Part shown: positions 21,376 through 32,674 of the stretch, one piece after another | Position numbering within the stretch: the first letter of the stretch is position 1 | How the letters are laid out: the number at the start of each line of letters is the position of its first letter | Assembly: GCA_946902875.1 (NCBI GenBank) | Contig: OX336343.1 | Location: 17,779,596-17,843,595, forward strand | Origin: Nematopogon swammerdamellus | Lineage: Eukaryota; Arthropoda; Insecta; Lepidoptera; Adelidae | DNA length: 64,000 nt | Direction of reading: 5' to 3' | Position numbers and translations under genes: made by a program | The notes under the pieces: model-generated | Databases searched by the model: none | What the model saw: only the letters and a program-made list of their open reading frames with translations | What the model was told of the DNA's origin: nothing

Positions 21376-21835
21376 AATCGAACTTCAAAAATGGTGTTTT
21401 AAGCAAAGTCGTTAAGTGGTTCAATTTTAAATGCAAACCGCTGCGATGGATCTATAGGCCGAGCCAGAACCATCCTAGTCTTAATTTACTGCAAACTTTC
21501 ACACAGCTAGATAAGGCGGTCACAGCGCAAGGTCCACTTACATTAACTTTCTCAACTTCATTGCCGTCGGACCATTAGGTTGGGCTACACACATTAAACC
21601 AGTCCTATAATATTGCGGCTGTGCCGCATGATAATGTATCGATACTTTTACTTTTCAGAAATAATTATCATAGCCGGCATGGCACCTCGCTAGCGGTAAT
21701 CTCGCGAGCAGATGTGTAAGAGGTTCTGTCCGACCGCCTTCATTGGACTGAATGCTGTGGGCACAACCACTCATGCCGGTCCTCACACGGTGTTACAAAC
21801 TGACAGTACCCACGGAATACGCAATTTTTTTAAAT
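21376..21835. other. Nothing recognised
   Basis: Possibly a heavily diverged SINE-type fragment at 21670-21800 ('CATAGCCGGCATGGCACCTC'). No gene was identified. Confidence 0.4.
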
Positions 21836-22098
21836 ATTTTTAGGGTTCCGTATCCGGTACGGGACCCTATTACTAAGCCTACGCCGTCTGTCAGTCTGTC
21901 TGTCTGTCTGTCTGTCCGAGGGCTGTATTTGTTGAACCGTAATAGGTAGCCCGTTGAAATTTTCACAGAATATGTGTTATTATTGCCGATATAACAACAA
22001 ATAATAAAAATAAGAAAAAGTTTCCATAGTAGAAACTAAAAAAGTGTATGCGCGCCATCTACCGAAAAGACTATGAAGTATTTTAACTAATATGAAGC
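21836..22098. repeat. Element 'E', copy 2
   Basis: 'TAGGGTTCCGTATCCGGTAC', a (TGTC)n run and 'TTGAACCGTAATAGGTAGCC' match 1486-1905 in reverse orientation. It is truncated where the SINE-A at 22099 starts. Confidence 0.75.
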
Positions 22099-22296
22099 AT
22101 TTTTTATGAAAACTGACACGGTTGGCTAAATCACTTATAACATCCGTGATGTCAGCCCATAACACCTTGGTGAACTAGGTACCATGTCGTTGCTTCCCTT
22201 CGGTCGTGCCGGCTACACTGAACTAGACGACCGTTTATAAAGTGCGTTAGTACCAACCCGGGCGGGTTAAACCCTACCATCTAGTAAGGTAATAGT
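22099..22296 (-). repeat. SINE-A copy, headless, minus orientation
   Basis: Runs from TTTTTTATGAAAACTGACACGG (reverse-complemented tail) to 'CCCTACCATCTAGTAAGG'. It carries a deletion relative to other copies. Confidence 0.8.
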
Positions 22297-22599
22297 TATA
22301 GTTGGTAGGGCCGGCCCTGGACCGGCCGCACACAGCTTGTACTGAAACCACGACAATCATTTTACTTACGACATTTTAGTCCGTACTATGATAAAGTAGT
22401 CTACTCAAACGTGCATAAGTCATATGATCTCGTTCCTATAGTATGAAGTAAGCCAACCGGTCCTTACTGCGACGTGCCCACCACACCCCCTTTTCCCCTC
22501 TCATCAACTCAAATTCTCTATGGTAGTAGTCCGAAAGGGGGCTATTCCATTGGCCGATGCTACACCTGAAACTGAAATTATTGTTTTGTACGACGTATG
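22297..22599. other. Nothing recognised
   Basis: No repeat or exon identified. Confidence 0.45.
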
Positions 22600-23190
22600 A
22601 AATACACCTTGATAACTAAACCGTTACTACTACTTATAACGTTAGGTACCTATTAAATAAACCTTGATAACTAAAATATTTCTACTTATAACGGTATGAA
22701 ATAAACCTTGTTAACTAAAATGTTTCTACTTATGTATAACGCTATGAAATAAATTTGTTAACTAAGCCATTTCTACGCTATGAACAAATCCATGTTAACT
22801 AAACCGTTTCCACTGGTAGCGCTATGAAATAAACCTTGTTAACTAAACCATTTGTACTTGTAACGCTATGAAATAATCCTTGTTAACTAAACTTATATTA
22901 TAACGCTATAAATAAACGTTGTTAACTAACCCGTTTCTACTTATAGCGCTATGAAGTGAACCTTGTTAACTAAACTTATATTATAACGCTATAAATAAAC
23001 GTTGTTAACTAACCCGTTTCTACTTATAGCGCTATGAAGTAAACCTTGTTAACTAAACTTATATTATAACGCTATAAATAAACGTTGCTAACTAACCCGT
23101 TTCTACTTATAGCGCTATGAAGTAAACCTTGTTAACTGAACCGTTTCTACTTATAACGCTATGAAACAAACGTTGTTAAACCGTGTCTAA
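22600..23190. repeat. Minisatellite, about 43-bp unit, with higher-order period
   Basis: Units built on 'AACCTTGTTAACTAAACCGT / TTCTACTTATAACGCTATGA'. From about 22890 to 23110 two unit variants alternate, making a higher-order repeat of about 84 bp present nearly three times. Confidence 0.88.
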
Positions 23191-25490
23191 ACAGTTTCTG
23201 TTCATATCCTGATTCTTAAAAGTGGTCAATATGCGTACACTCGTTGAGTTGAAAGCGTCGCAAAAGTACAAAAGGTTTCTGCAAAGTAACCGGTATGCAT
23301 CGTCTTAATTTTTTTTTAGTCGGTGTAAACCTGCATGCGCGAGTTAACAGCGTGGCATTCGTGAATTATTTATTAGTGACACCTTTTTCGAGTTTTCTAT
23401 TGAGAGCGCTTTTGAAATTAGCGTGGAGCGTCCCTTCGTCACAACACTAGATCCAAACACAAAATAAAGGAATTTTCCTACCCTTGACGCGAGTTCCCAA
23501 CCCTTTGTATTAGAACAGCCCGGCGCTACACTCCAATCTCCCTCTACATGGGGCAGACACAAGAAAATGTAAGCTCTGGTAAAGTAGGAAATATAAACCG
23601 AAGTGAACATTATCTGTTTTTTTTTTTATTTCGGATTCATAAATAATTTTCTATCAAGGCCCTATTCCGCCGATGCAAAACATGCGAACAATGAGCGTTT
23701 TGGCTTATATTATGTGCCATACTTTGTTAGAATAATTTTCGAAACCAAATGCTCATATTTTTCAATCGGATTTGTTTTTTCTTTTCAATAAAAATATATG
23801 AATTATAACATGCTTAGTGATTTATTTCTTATAACATCTAACTTTTGCCAAAAAAAAATACGACAGAGGACCATAAATTACGTTTTTTTCGAAGAAATTA
23901 TTAAGAAAATCAAGACACATATACAAAAAATATTCTGGGGAAATAGAAGAAAAAGATGAGAACGATTATTTATCCTGCTTGTAAAAAAACAAGCAAGTTT
24001 TTGTATAGGTTGACCCTGGAAAAAGCTGCTAAAAACACCATGTTAGCAATTGTTTACTTACGACAAGGTGGGGTTTGGAGGGGGTTTGTTAAGTAAATAA
24101 GCATCATTTTGAGTAAAAATTTTTTTATAAAGTTCTCTTTATTCTTGGCTTTCGTGATCAATTTTTATATTTTTTCTGTGTGGCCTGGTTTATCTGAAAT
24201 AAATTTTTGAAAATAAAATTAAAATACTACGTCTGCCAATATGTAAAAAGTAAACTCAAAAACGGCTGTGCCGATATATATGCAGTTTTCACTAATAACG
24301 GCATATCTCGAGTTTGTTATAGGCTATGTAACATCACTATACCTATTTATTTATCCGACGACGGGCTGAACAGTGAACAAAATTCTTGCATGAAACCCGG
24401 TAAAAAAAAAATTATTATAAAACACGACTGCTAAAAAAATTATGGAAAGAAGGAAAGATCAGTTGAAAATGCTGTAGTCGGGCTATCTGTCTATTTTTAT
24501 CTATACGCCCGACTACAGAATTTGTTTACTCATTTGTTTTCCTTGTTTTTTTTTTCTTAATTTGTTTTAGCAGTTGTGTTTTATAAATTGTTTATTTCAG
24601 TAATTCGTTTTATGCAGTTCAAAACTATTAAGTGTGGTATATTTTTAAATAGCCTTTTTGGGCTCTTGCTTGACAACTACATATATCCCACTCGATGGAG
24701 TTTGAAGAAAAACTAGTTTCGCAGTTTGGCAATATTGCGCCAATTTGAATTCTTGAAGAAAGGTGGTTTCTTGGTAAGTATGTCTACCTAACTATCTATG
24801 ATATGTTCTAAAAACGCCTTATAGAAACCAACTGAATTCATTGAAGTTGATAAATAGGCATAGTAGATTATCTACATGCGAGACACATACACAACTGACT
24901 GTAGCACAGACGATAATCATCATATAATCATACACTATTCACTAGCTAGGTCTGCACTATTGAAAGCGACAGTTGAATTGCTTATTTCACTCTTATTGCA
25001 ACTAAAATAAGGTTGAATTTCCTTAGATTACATACATACGTTTAGCGCAAGGAGCTGGCATTTAAGTGTTGAATGGACTCTAATATGAGGTTTTATTGAA
25101 TGAAACGTCAGGGAAATGCAGCTAGATCAGCATTGCCTGCCTGCTAAAATAATATTATCTACGCATGGAGAGCTTGGCATTCGAAACTCGGTTGAATAAT
25201 AGCATATGTAGAAAATATTATTAAGACGTTCGCAAGCAGCCATGACCGGTGCACTGACATGGCACCTAGCTTTGCTCTGACACACGCACGTTGTTCAAGG
25301 TGTAATACGCTGACATAACCGAGTAGCAAAAAAAAAAAATTATCCGTAAAAGTGACGAAGTAAATACGGCGCTGACTTAGAGAAAAGTTAAAACATACAG
25401 ACAAATTGAGAACCTCCTCCTTTTTAGAAGTCGGTTCAAAACTCATTATGTCTGTACATTACGTATGTGTAATTTCACCTTTACAAGACG
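23191..25490. other. AT-rich DNA, little recognised
   Basis: About 2.3 kb without a supported gene. A hairpin with 12-bp arms (CTGTAGTCGGGC / complement) lies at 24471-24518. A diverged SINE-A 3' fragment (plus) is at about 25246-25325 ('GCACTGACATGGCACCTAGC'). Confidence 0.5.
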
Positions 25491-25984
25491 TACCAGTATA
25501 AAACCACCAGATAATATGAAAACAGAGCGCTTCTATAACCTTTACCAGTATACAACGACCACATAATATGAAAACAGAGCGCTTCTATAACCTTTACCAG
25601 TATACAACGACCACATAATATGAAAACAGAGCGCTTCTATAACCTTTACCAGTATACAACCACGACATAATATGAAAACAAAGCACTTCTATAAGCTTTA
25701 CCAGTATACAACGACCACATAATATGAAAACAGAGCGCTTCTATAACCTTTACCAGTATACATACACCGACTACATAATATGAAAACAGAGCGCTTCTAT
25801 AACCTTTACCAGTATACAACGACCACATAATATGAAAACAGAGCGCTTATAACCTTTACCAGTATACAACCACCACATAGTATGAAAACAAAGCACTTCT
25901 ATAAGCTTTACCAGTACACAACGACCACATAATATGAAAACAGAGCGCTTCTATTACCTTTACCAGTATACAACGACCACTTAA
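25491..25984. repeat. 58-bp minisatellite
   Basis: About 8.5 units of 'ACCAGTATACAACGACCACA / TAATATGAAAACAGAGCGCT / TCTATAACCTTT'. The array is interrupted by the SINE-A at 25985 and resumes at 26446-26525. Confidence 0.92.
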
Positions 25985-26445
25985 TATATCTTTTTATGGT
26001 AACTGACACGGTTGGCTATATCATATCACCTACTACATCCGTGAGGTCAGCCCATAACACCGGGTGAACTAGGTGTCAGTCCTTCATTTCATGTCGGCTA
26101 CATGAACTGGACGGAAAACACGAACTATTTACATAGCCGTTTCGACCGACGATTCGCTCAGTGCGGTGGTATCAACCCGGCCGGGATAAACCCTACCACT
26201 AAAGTAAAAAGGGAAGGGACCTACAGTTTAACGTGGAATCCGAACCACGGTCAGCCTTCAACGGTCGAGCGGGCACTCAACTAAGTACTGACCGCGCTCA
26301 GCGTTGCTTAACAACAGTCGACTGACCGCACCACTGAGCTAGCGAGGCTGACGTATTTCCTTATCCCTTAGTCGACTTTTACCACATGCCACGGGGAGAT
26401 ATGCAGTGGGGCTATTCTTTTTAAGTACCGACCCCACGCGGTACA
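25985..26445 (-). repeat. Full-length SINE-A inside the minisatellite
   Basis: Minus orientation: tail at 25985, body, tRNA/5S-like head at about 26225-26345, and the 5' 'GTGTGGGGTCGGTACTTAAA' module at 26380-26440 (as its complement). It separates 58-bp units on its two sides, so it inserted after the array formed. Confidence 0.88.
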
Positions 26446-26844
26446 AAAAATATGAAAACAGAGCGCTTCTATTACTCAACCCTTTACTAGTATACAACAA
26501 CCATATAATATGAAAACGGTGCGCTCCTATCAGACCGCTCTGCTGGAACGTATGAAACGAAATTTATTGTCAAATCAAAGTAACAAATAAAGCCAAAGCC
26601 GACAGTAAATTGTGCAGGCTCTACAATTAGTGTTGGGAGTGGGGAGAGGGGGGGGGGGGGAGGGGGTAGACAGAGGGGTGAAGGGGGCGAATCACACTCA
26701 TTTATTAGTCTGTCTGTGCCGCCCTAATACAGCCACTGCACGTTTTATCGGAATTAATGTCGACCGTGTGGAGCCGGTACAAAAGAATAAGCCCCACTGC
26801 TTCTCTTCTCGTGCATGCCGTAAAAGTATAAAGGATATTAAGGA
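26446..26844. repeat. Resumed minisatellite, then G-rich tract
   Basis: 26446-26525 carries two diverged 58-bp units. 26637-26695 is G-rich, with runs of up to 14 G, and could form G-quadruplexes on the plus strand. An 81-codon open frame over it is not genic. Confidence 0.75.
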
Positions 26845-27087
26845 CAAGATGCCGTGATAAAGGGCGACATGATAGCTGCCTCTAAACTTGGCACGGTCCT
26901 TCCGCCAAACCAAGAAGCAGGTGGGTGTTCGTGAGCTACTGGCTGCTTGATAGTTGTCCGAATACTTTGCTAAACGTGGTGGTCGGGGTCGTGCTGTAAT
27001 TTACAAGAGTTCTTAAAGCACAACACCGATTACTCTGCTCACCCCGATTGTCGGGATACAGCGTGTGGTATGTAGGTATGTAATCAC
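26845..27087 (+). repeat. Interspersed family 'C', copy 1
   Basis: Shares 'AAGGGCGACATGATAGCTGC...CTTGGCACGGTCCTTCC...TGCTTGATAGTT' with 60600-60755. The 3' part (27016-27087) recurs at 1047-1113. Confidence 0.7.
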
Positions 27088-27110
27088 GACCGTAACTATA
27101 GTATCATGTT

Positions 27111-27373
27111 CATAGGCGCCGACTACGTGGGTGCTCGGGGGCTCCAGCACCCACGAGGGGTAAGTAGTGGGTGCGGAGCACCCACGACGATAGATATAAA
27201 AACTGATCAGTAATCGGATTTCAACTACGATAAAAGTGCCTTATTTACTTACAAGCCTTTGAGCGGCCACATATGTCCACCAGTGGACAGCAACACGTTG
27301 ATGATGATGCTGATAGTTCAATAAAAAAAATTGCATGAGCACCCACGAGGATTTCTAAAAGTCGGCGCCCCTG
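27111..27373. mobile_element. hAT-like non-autonomous element, 263 bp
   Basis: The termini CATAGGCGCCGAC and (as complement) CAGGGGCGCCGAC are inverted repeats. The element is flanked by a perfect 8-bp duplication ATCATGTT (27103-27110 and 27374-27381). An 8-bp duplication plus CAGGGGCG-type ends is the hAT signature. The interior repeats 'GAGCACCCACGA' several times. No transposase. Confidence 0.88.
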
Positions 27374-27394
27374 ATCATGTTTCTTGATTAACTC

Positions 27395-27665
27395 TCATGT
27401 CAGTACTTTCCTTTGGTGGTGCCTGCTACACTGAACCGGAAAACAAAAACTGTCTCCATATCCCCTTCGACCGACCTTCATTCAGTGCGGTGGTAATAAT
27501 CCGGCGGGTTAAATGCTTCCTGGTAAGGTCGAAGTTTTATGTTGAAATTTGAATCCTTACGACAACCGGTCTCAACGGTCGACGGTCACCCATCCAAGTG
27601 CCGACCGCGCTCGGGTGCGTCGATGAACGAACGACGACGCAAAGACCGCCAACCTAACGAGAAAC
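27395..27665 (-). repeat. SINE-A copy, diverged, 5' part truncated tail
   Basis: Reads 'CATGTCAGTACTTTCCTTTG', 'TTCATTCAGTGCGGTGGTAA' and head remnants to 27640. The 3' tail segment is missing. Confidence 0.75.
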
Positions 27666-27719
27666 CCATAAATAAGTACTACTTATAAATAGAAACATTG
27701 ATTTCGGAAATTGCCAAAA

Positions 27720-28261
27720 ATTGTTCCTATACTCAAAGCCAATGTTCACGCGTTGTTATGCTGAGGTTTCCACAAAACCGTGCGCTGAGGGAGCCAGTAC
27801 AGCATCATACGTTGTTAGTCCAGAGGTTTTTACCATAAAACCGTGCGCTGGGGAGCCTGTAGTGTATTTTTACCCGACTGCGCGACGCAAAGGAGGGTAA
27901 TGTGTTTATCAGCCTATGTATGTATGTATGTTTGTTCCTTTGTGGCACACTAGAGACCAAACGCGTGGGCCGATTTTGATGATTCTTACGTCAATCGATT
28001 TGTCTTAATCTTGCGAGTGTCACTGAAGACATGACATTAATCAAAATTCAATATGGCGACAACTAGGTGCCATATTGTGAAAAAAAAAAAATTAAAGTTG
28101 ACTAACTATGTTAAGTGGGGTATCGTTGAATAGGTATTTGAAAATCATCTTTAGGTTTCTCTTATCATTTTTCATTTCGAATTACCATTTAGGATCAATA
28201 ACGATTTAAAGTTGGTTAGCAACCATTCTCACTCTTATAATAATAGAGCTGTGATAAAGTT
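27720..28261. repeat. Short duplication and 'ACCCGACTGCG' repeat
   Basis: 'CAAAACCGTGCGCTGAGGGA' and 'ATAAAACCGTGCGCTGGGGA' (27774-27860) are a diverged tandem pair, also related to 31268-31305. 27870-28060 begins 'TTTTTACCCGACTGCGCGAC' and has a (TGTA)n run, a dispersed repeat whose end also occurs near 30450 and 52240. Confidence 0.6.
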
Positions 28262-28770
28262 CTTATTATACAGGGTGTTCGGCACATCGACCGACAATTT
28301 TTTTTTGTAGATAAGTGGGGTCATTTGCAACGTTTTGACCCAACATACCTTTTGTCAGGTGTCACGTGGTATCGAGATACGATTTTTTTTTCTTTATTTT
28401 TGAAAATTACCAAAATCCCAGCTTTAAACCCTTGTAATTTCTTTGTTCATGGTTGTATCAGCACGAAATAAAATTTATTGAATTTTACGATGTATCCTCG
28501 CGAACGGTACATGTTCTAAATTTGAAAATGCTCCGGAAAACGCTCTCAGTACAAGAAGCGACCACCGATAAGTAAGTGGCCCTGTTACAAAATGCCCGTG
28601 TTGTCGTTCTATTCTGGTCTATGTCCCTAATTTTGACCACATAGTGAATTATTTTTATGACATTTGGTATACCGTTGGAAAGGGCGTAAATTTGTGAACT
28701 TTTTAAAAGAAAATGAGGGGGGAAGCGGAGCGAGGCGAATATGTATGTATGAATTTCCTCCATAAAATTT
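28262..28770 (+). mobile_element. Interspersed element 'G', copy 2
   Basis: Starts 'TACAGGGTGTTCGGCACATC', shares 'GTCACGTGGTATCGAGATAC' and 'GAAAACGCTCTCAGTAC' with 61318-61935, and has an internal deletion near 28495. Confidence 0.78.
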
Positions 28771-28944
28771 AAGCCGATCATCTAAATTTGATTAAAATTA
28801 GTACACGCAGTAGTAGTAGCTATACGAGACACAGGATAGGCTAAATAAAATTCAGTTCCGGTTACGCTAATAGGTGGAATATTTTACTTAGTTAGGTAGT
28901 ATTTGATTTATAACTGAAGTTTCTTATTTTAATATCGATAGCTT

Positions 28945-30293
28945 TATCCCGCGCATTCGCTCGCGTGAAATTCGTATTTCAAAAGAAGAAAGTAAGTAAC
29001 TTAGGCCAGGACCGGAAGGTCAACTGGATTCAGATAAACAATAAATTAAGTAACCTACTAAAGGCGAGGCCGAAGGCCGAGCTGCGTTCAGGAAGAGTAT
29101 AAAGCTTTTCGAAGAAAGTAACTAACAAAGGGCGCGGCCGAAGGCCGAGCTGCATTTAGGAAGACTATAAACCTTCTCGAAGAAATTAAGTAATTGAGGG
29201 CGAGGCTGAAGGCCGAGCTGCGTTCAGGAAGACTATAAACCTTCTTGATGAAAGTAAGTAACTGAGGGCGAGGCCGAAGGCCGAGCTGCGTTCAGGAACA
29301 CGATAACCTTTTCGAAGAAAGTAAGTAACAGAGGGCGAGGCCGAAGGCCGAGCTGCGTTCAGGAAGACCATAAACCTCCTCGAAGGGAAGCACTGACGTG
29401 GCACAAAGTTCATCCGGTGTTATGGGCTGACATCACGGATGTTGTGGGTGATGTAGCCAACCGTGTCAGTTTCCATAAAAAAAAGTAAGTAACTAAGGGC
29501 GTCGCCGAAGGCCGAGCTGTATCCTGGAAGACGCTGACAGTAAGTAACTATGGGCGATAGTTACATACTTTCTTCAAGACGGTTTATAGTATTCCTGAAC
29601 GCAGCTCGGCCTTCGGCCTCGCCCTCAATTACTTGATTTCTTCGAAAAGATTTATAGTCTTAATGAACGAAGCTCGGCCTTCGGCCTCGCCCTTAGTTAC
29701 TTACTACTTGCTTCGAGAAGGTTTATGGTTTTCCTGAATGCAGCTCGGCCTTCGGCCTCGCACTCTGTTACTTACTTTCTTCGAAAAGGTTATCGTCTTC
29801 CTGACCGCAGCTCGGCCTTCGGCCTCGCCCTCAGTTACTTACTTTCATCAAGAAGGTTTATAGTCTTCCTGAACGCAGCTCGGCCTTCGGCCTCGCCCTC
29901 AATTACTTAATTTCGTCGAGAAATTTTATAGTCTTCCTGAACGCAGCTCGGCCTTCGGCCTCGCCCTTACTTACTTACTTTGTTCGAGAAGGTTTATGGT
30001 CTTCCTGAACGCAGCTCGGCCTTCGGCCTCGCCCTCTGTTACTTACTTTCTTCGAAAAAGTTATCGTCTTCCTGAACGCAGCTCGGCCTTCGGCCTCGCC
30101 CTCAGTTACTTACTTTCTTCGAGAAGGTTTATTGTCTTCCAGAATGCAGCTCAGCCTGAAGCCTCGCCGTTAGTTACTTACTTTAGTTGAGAAGGTTTAT
30201 TGTTTACCTAAACGCAGATCGGCCTTAGTTACTTACTTTCTTCTTTTGAAATACGAATTTCACGCGAGCGAAGCCGCGGGCAAAAGCTAGTAA
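28945..30293. mobile_element. 'GGCCTTCGGCC' fold-back array, copy 2
   Basis: Bounded by inverted ends: GCTTTATCCCGCGCATTCGC at 28950 and the complement GCGAAGCCGCGGGCAAAAGC ending at 30291, each followed inward by 'GAAATTCGTATTTCAAAAGAA'-type sequence. The left arm (to about 29560) has units GCGAGGCCGAAGGCCGAGCTG and the right arm (29585-30240) the inverse. The unit is about 70 bp. A SINE-A 3' fragment (plus, 29393-29487) sits in the left arm. Repetitive 'SAFGLA..YLLSSRRF' open frames are artefacts. Confidence 0.88.
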
Positions 30294-30442
30294 TCAATAA
30301 AATTATCAGTAGTTTACACCACCGCTAGCTACTTAATAATCCCCACGATATTAACTTTCTCAATGAAATGACAAGATTACAAAATTTACGGTCTTATAAT
30401 CCTAACTAAAAAGTGTAAAATAAAAAAAGTTAATTTTACAAA

Positions 30443-30859
30443 ATAAAAAAACCCGACTGCGTAAAAAATTAACTTTAAATAAAAACTGAAAAGAAAAAAA
30501 CAAGTCCAGTAGTCTAGAAATTTGTTAAGTAATATTGAATAACTACACCATTGAAATAGTTTCATTATCGATACACACATATAATAAAACAAATAATAAA
30601 CTCTAATGCGGAACATAGCGACTTTAACAGTCGGGACCCATTGAAATTTTCCCAATAATGGGTCCCGACTGTTAAAGTCGCTATGTTCCGCATTAGAGTT
30701 TATTATTTGTTTTATTATATGTGTGTATCGATAATGAAACTATTTCAATGGTGTAGTTATTCAATATTACTTAACAAATTTCTAGACTACTGGACTTGTT
30801 TTTTTCTTTTCAGTTTTTATTTAAAGTTAATTTTTTACGCAGTCGGGTTTTTTTATTTT
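30443..30859. mobile_element. Large palindrome, about 200-bp arms
   Basis: 30443-30643 and 30658-30859 are near-perfect inverted copies around a spacer of about 14 bp (centre near 'CATTGAAATTTTCCCAATAA'). The ends carry 'AAACCCGACTGCGTAAAAAA'. It is a fold-back element; the mirrored 'MFRIRVYYLF' frames on both strands result from the symmetry. Confidence 0.9.
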
Positions 30860-31248
30860 ATGGAAACTGACACGGTTGGCTACATCACCTACAACATCCG
30901 TGATGTCAGCCCATAACACCGGGTGAAATAGGTGCCATGTCAGTGCTTCCCTTCGATCGTGCCGCCTACACTGAACTGTACGGAAAACACAAACTATTTA
31001 CATAGCCGTTTCGACCGACGTTTCATTCAGTGCGGTGGTACCAACCCGGGCGGTTTGAACCCTACCACCGACCGAGTAAGGTAAGAGGGGAAGGGGCCTA
31101 CAGTTTTACGTGGAATCCGAACCACGGTCGGCGTCCAACGGCCGAGCGGTCACCCATCCAAATACTGACCGCACCCAGCGTTGCTTAACAATCAATAGCG
31201 ACAGTCGACTGTCCGCACCACTGAGCTATCGAGGCTGACCACGTAGGT
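30857..31248 (-). repeat. SINE-A copy with head, minus orientation
   Basis: Tail 'TTTATGGAAACTGACACGG' to the head at 31100-31245 (complement of the tRNA-like A box near 'CACTGAGCTATCGAGGCTG'). It directly abuts the palindrome's right end. Confidence 0.88.
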
Positions 31249-31487
31249 ATCATGCGTGGTTAGTCCTGAGGTTTTAACCACAAAACCGTGCACTGAGGCG
31301 CTAGTACTGATATTAGTATTCTGTGACTGAGTGAGGGAGCCACGCTATTTTCTTCGTTTCGTTAAAATCAAACGCAATCTCATTAGATCGTATCGCACCG
31401 CACTTTCATGTTTTTCGTTTATTTGGAAAATCGACAGCTCATATAGTACCCTATTTCAGTATTGATTGATATTATTGATGAAAGGCG

Positions 31488-31742
31488 ACTAAGGGATATG
31501 ACTCCCTTCTTATATTACTAGGTGGTAGGGTTTAACCCGCCCGGGTTGGTACCACCGCACTGAATGAAAGGTCGGTCGAAACGGCTATGTAAATAGTTCG
31601 TGTTTTCCGTCCAGTTCAGTGTAGCCGGCACGACCGAAGGGAAGCACTGACGTGGCACCAAGTTCACCCGGTGTTATGGGCTGACATCACGGAAGTTGTA
31701 GGTGATGTAGCCAACCGTGTCAGTTTCCATAAAAAAAAAAAA
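31488..31742 (+). repeat. SINE-A copy, headless, plus orientation
   Basis: Reads 'GGCGACTAAGGGATATGACT', 'TTACTAGGTGGTAGGGTTTA', then the body and an 11-A tail. It goes directly from the end of the 5' module to the body with no tRNA/5S head, as at 47503-47820. Confidence 0.88.
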
Positions 31743-31895
31743 TATTGATTGATTATTTTATGCAGATACCTACTATTGGACTTGCTATTATCATTTTCAT
31801 ACTTTGCGATGATTTATCCATGCATTTAACCACGAACAATGAACATGCATCTTCCGTATCTACTAGTATAAAATACAATACCTGCCCCTATCATA

Positions 31896-32165
31896 GATTT
31901 TTTTTTTATGGAAACTTGACACGGTTGTCTACCTATACCACCTACAACATCCGTGATGTCAGCCCATAACACCGGGTGAACTAGGTGCCGTGTCAGTGCT
32001 TCCCTTCATTTCATGTCGGCTACACTGGACAGAAAACACGAACTACATATTTACATAGCCATTTCGACCGACGGACGTTTCATTCAAACGCGATGGTACC
32101 AACCCGCGGCCATTGGCGGGATAAACCCTACCACCTAGTAAAAGTAATAAGATTGGGGCAGGTCG
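31896..32165 (-). repeat. SINE-A copy, headless, minus orientation
   Basis: Tail at 31896 to 'CCCTACCACCTAGTAAAAG' at about 32147. The body carries small insertions. Confidence 0.85.
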
Positions 32166-32191
32166 CTTATAGCTCGAAAACGGGTCGATCA

Positions 32192-32674
32192 ATTTTTTTT
32201 TTTTTTTATGGAACCTGACACGGTTGGCTACATCACCTACAACATCCGTGATGTCAGCCCATAACACAGGGTGAACTAGGTGCCATGTCAGTGCTTCCCT
32301 TCATTTCATGTCGGCTACACTAAACTGGACGGAAAACACGAACTATTTACATAGCCGTTTCGACCGACGTTTCGTTCAGTGCGGTGGTATCAACCCGGCC
32401 GGGATAAACCCTACCACCTAGTAAGGTAAGAAGGGAAGGGACCTACAGTTTAACGTGGAATCCGAACCACGGTCAGCCTCCAACGGTCGATCGGTCACCC
32501 ATCCAATCACTGACCGCGCTCAGCGTTGCTTAATAACAGTTGACTAACCAACCGCGCCACTGAGCTACCGAGGCTGACGAATTTTCTTATCCCTTAGTCG
32601 ACTTTTACGACATGCGACGGGGAGAGATGCAGTGGGGCTATTCTTTTTAAGTACCGACCCCACACGGTACACGC
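32192..32674 (-). repeat. Full-length SINE-A, minus orientation
   Basis: Includes tail, body, B box, 5S-like stretch, A box (about 32560-32575) and the 5' module (32595-32672). Very similar to 34237-34717 and 56556-57028. Confidence 0.92.

Noticed and set aside
22600..23190. CRISPR-like array
   Set aside because: Whole units repeat, including the would-be spacers; a minisatellite.
25491..25984. CRISPR-like array
   Set aside because: The 58-bp units are contiguous with no variable spacers, in animal DNA; a minisatellite.
30386..30916. Identical 60-residue hydrophobic peptides on opposite strands
   Set aside because: A direct result of the palindrome, not two genes.
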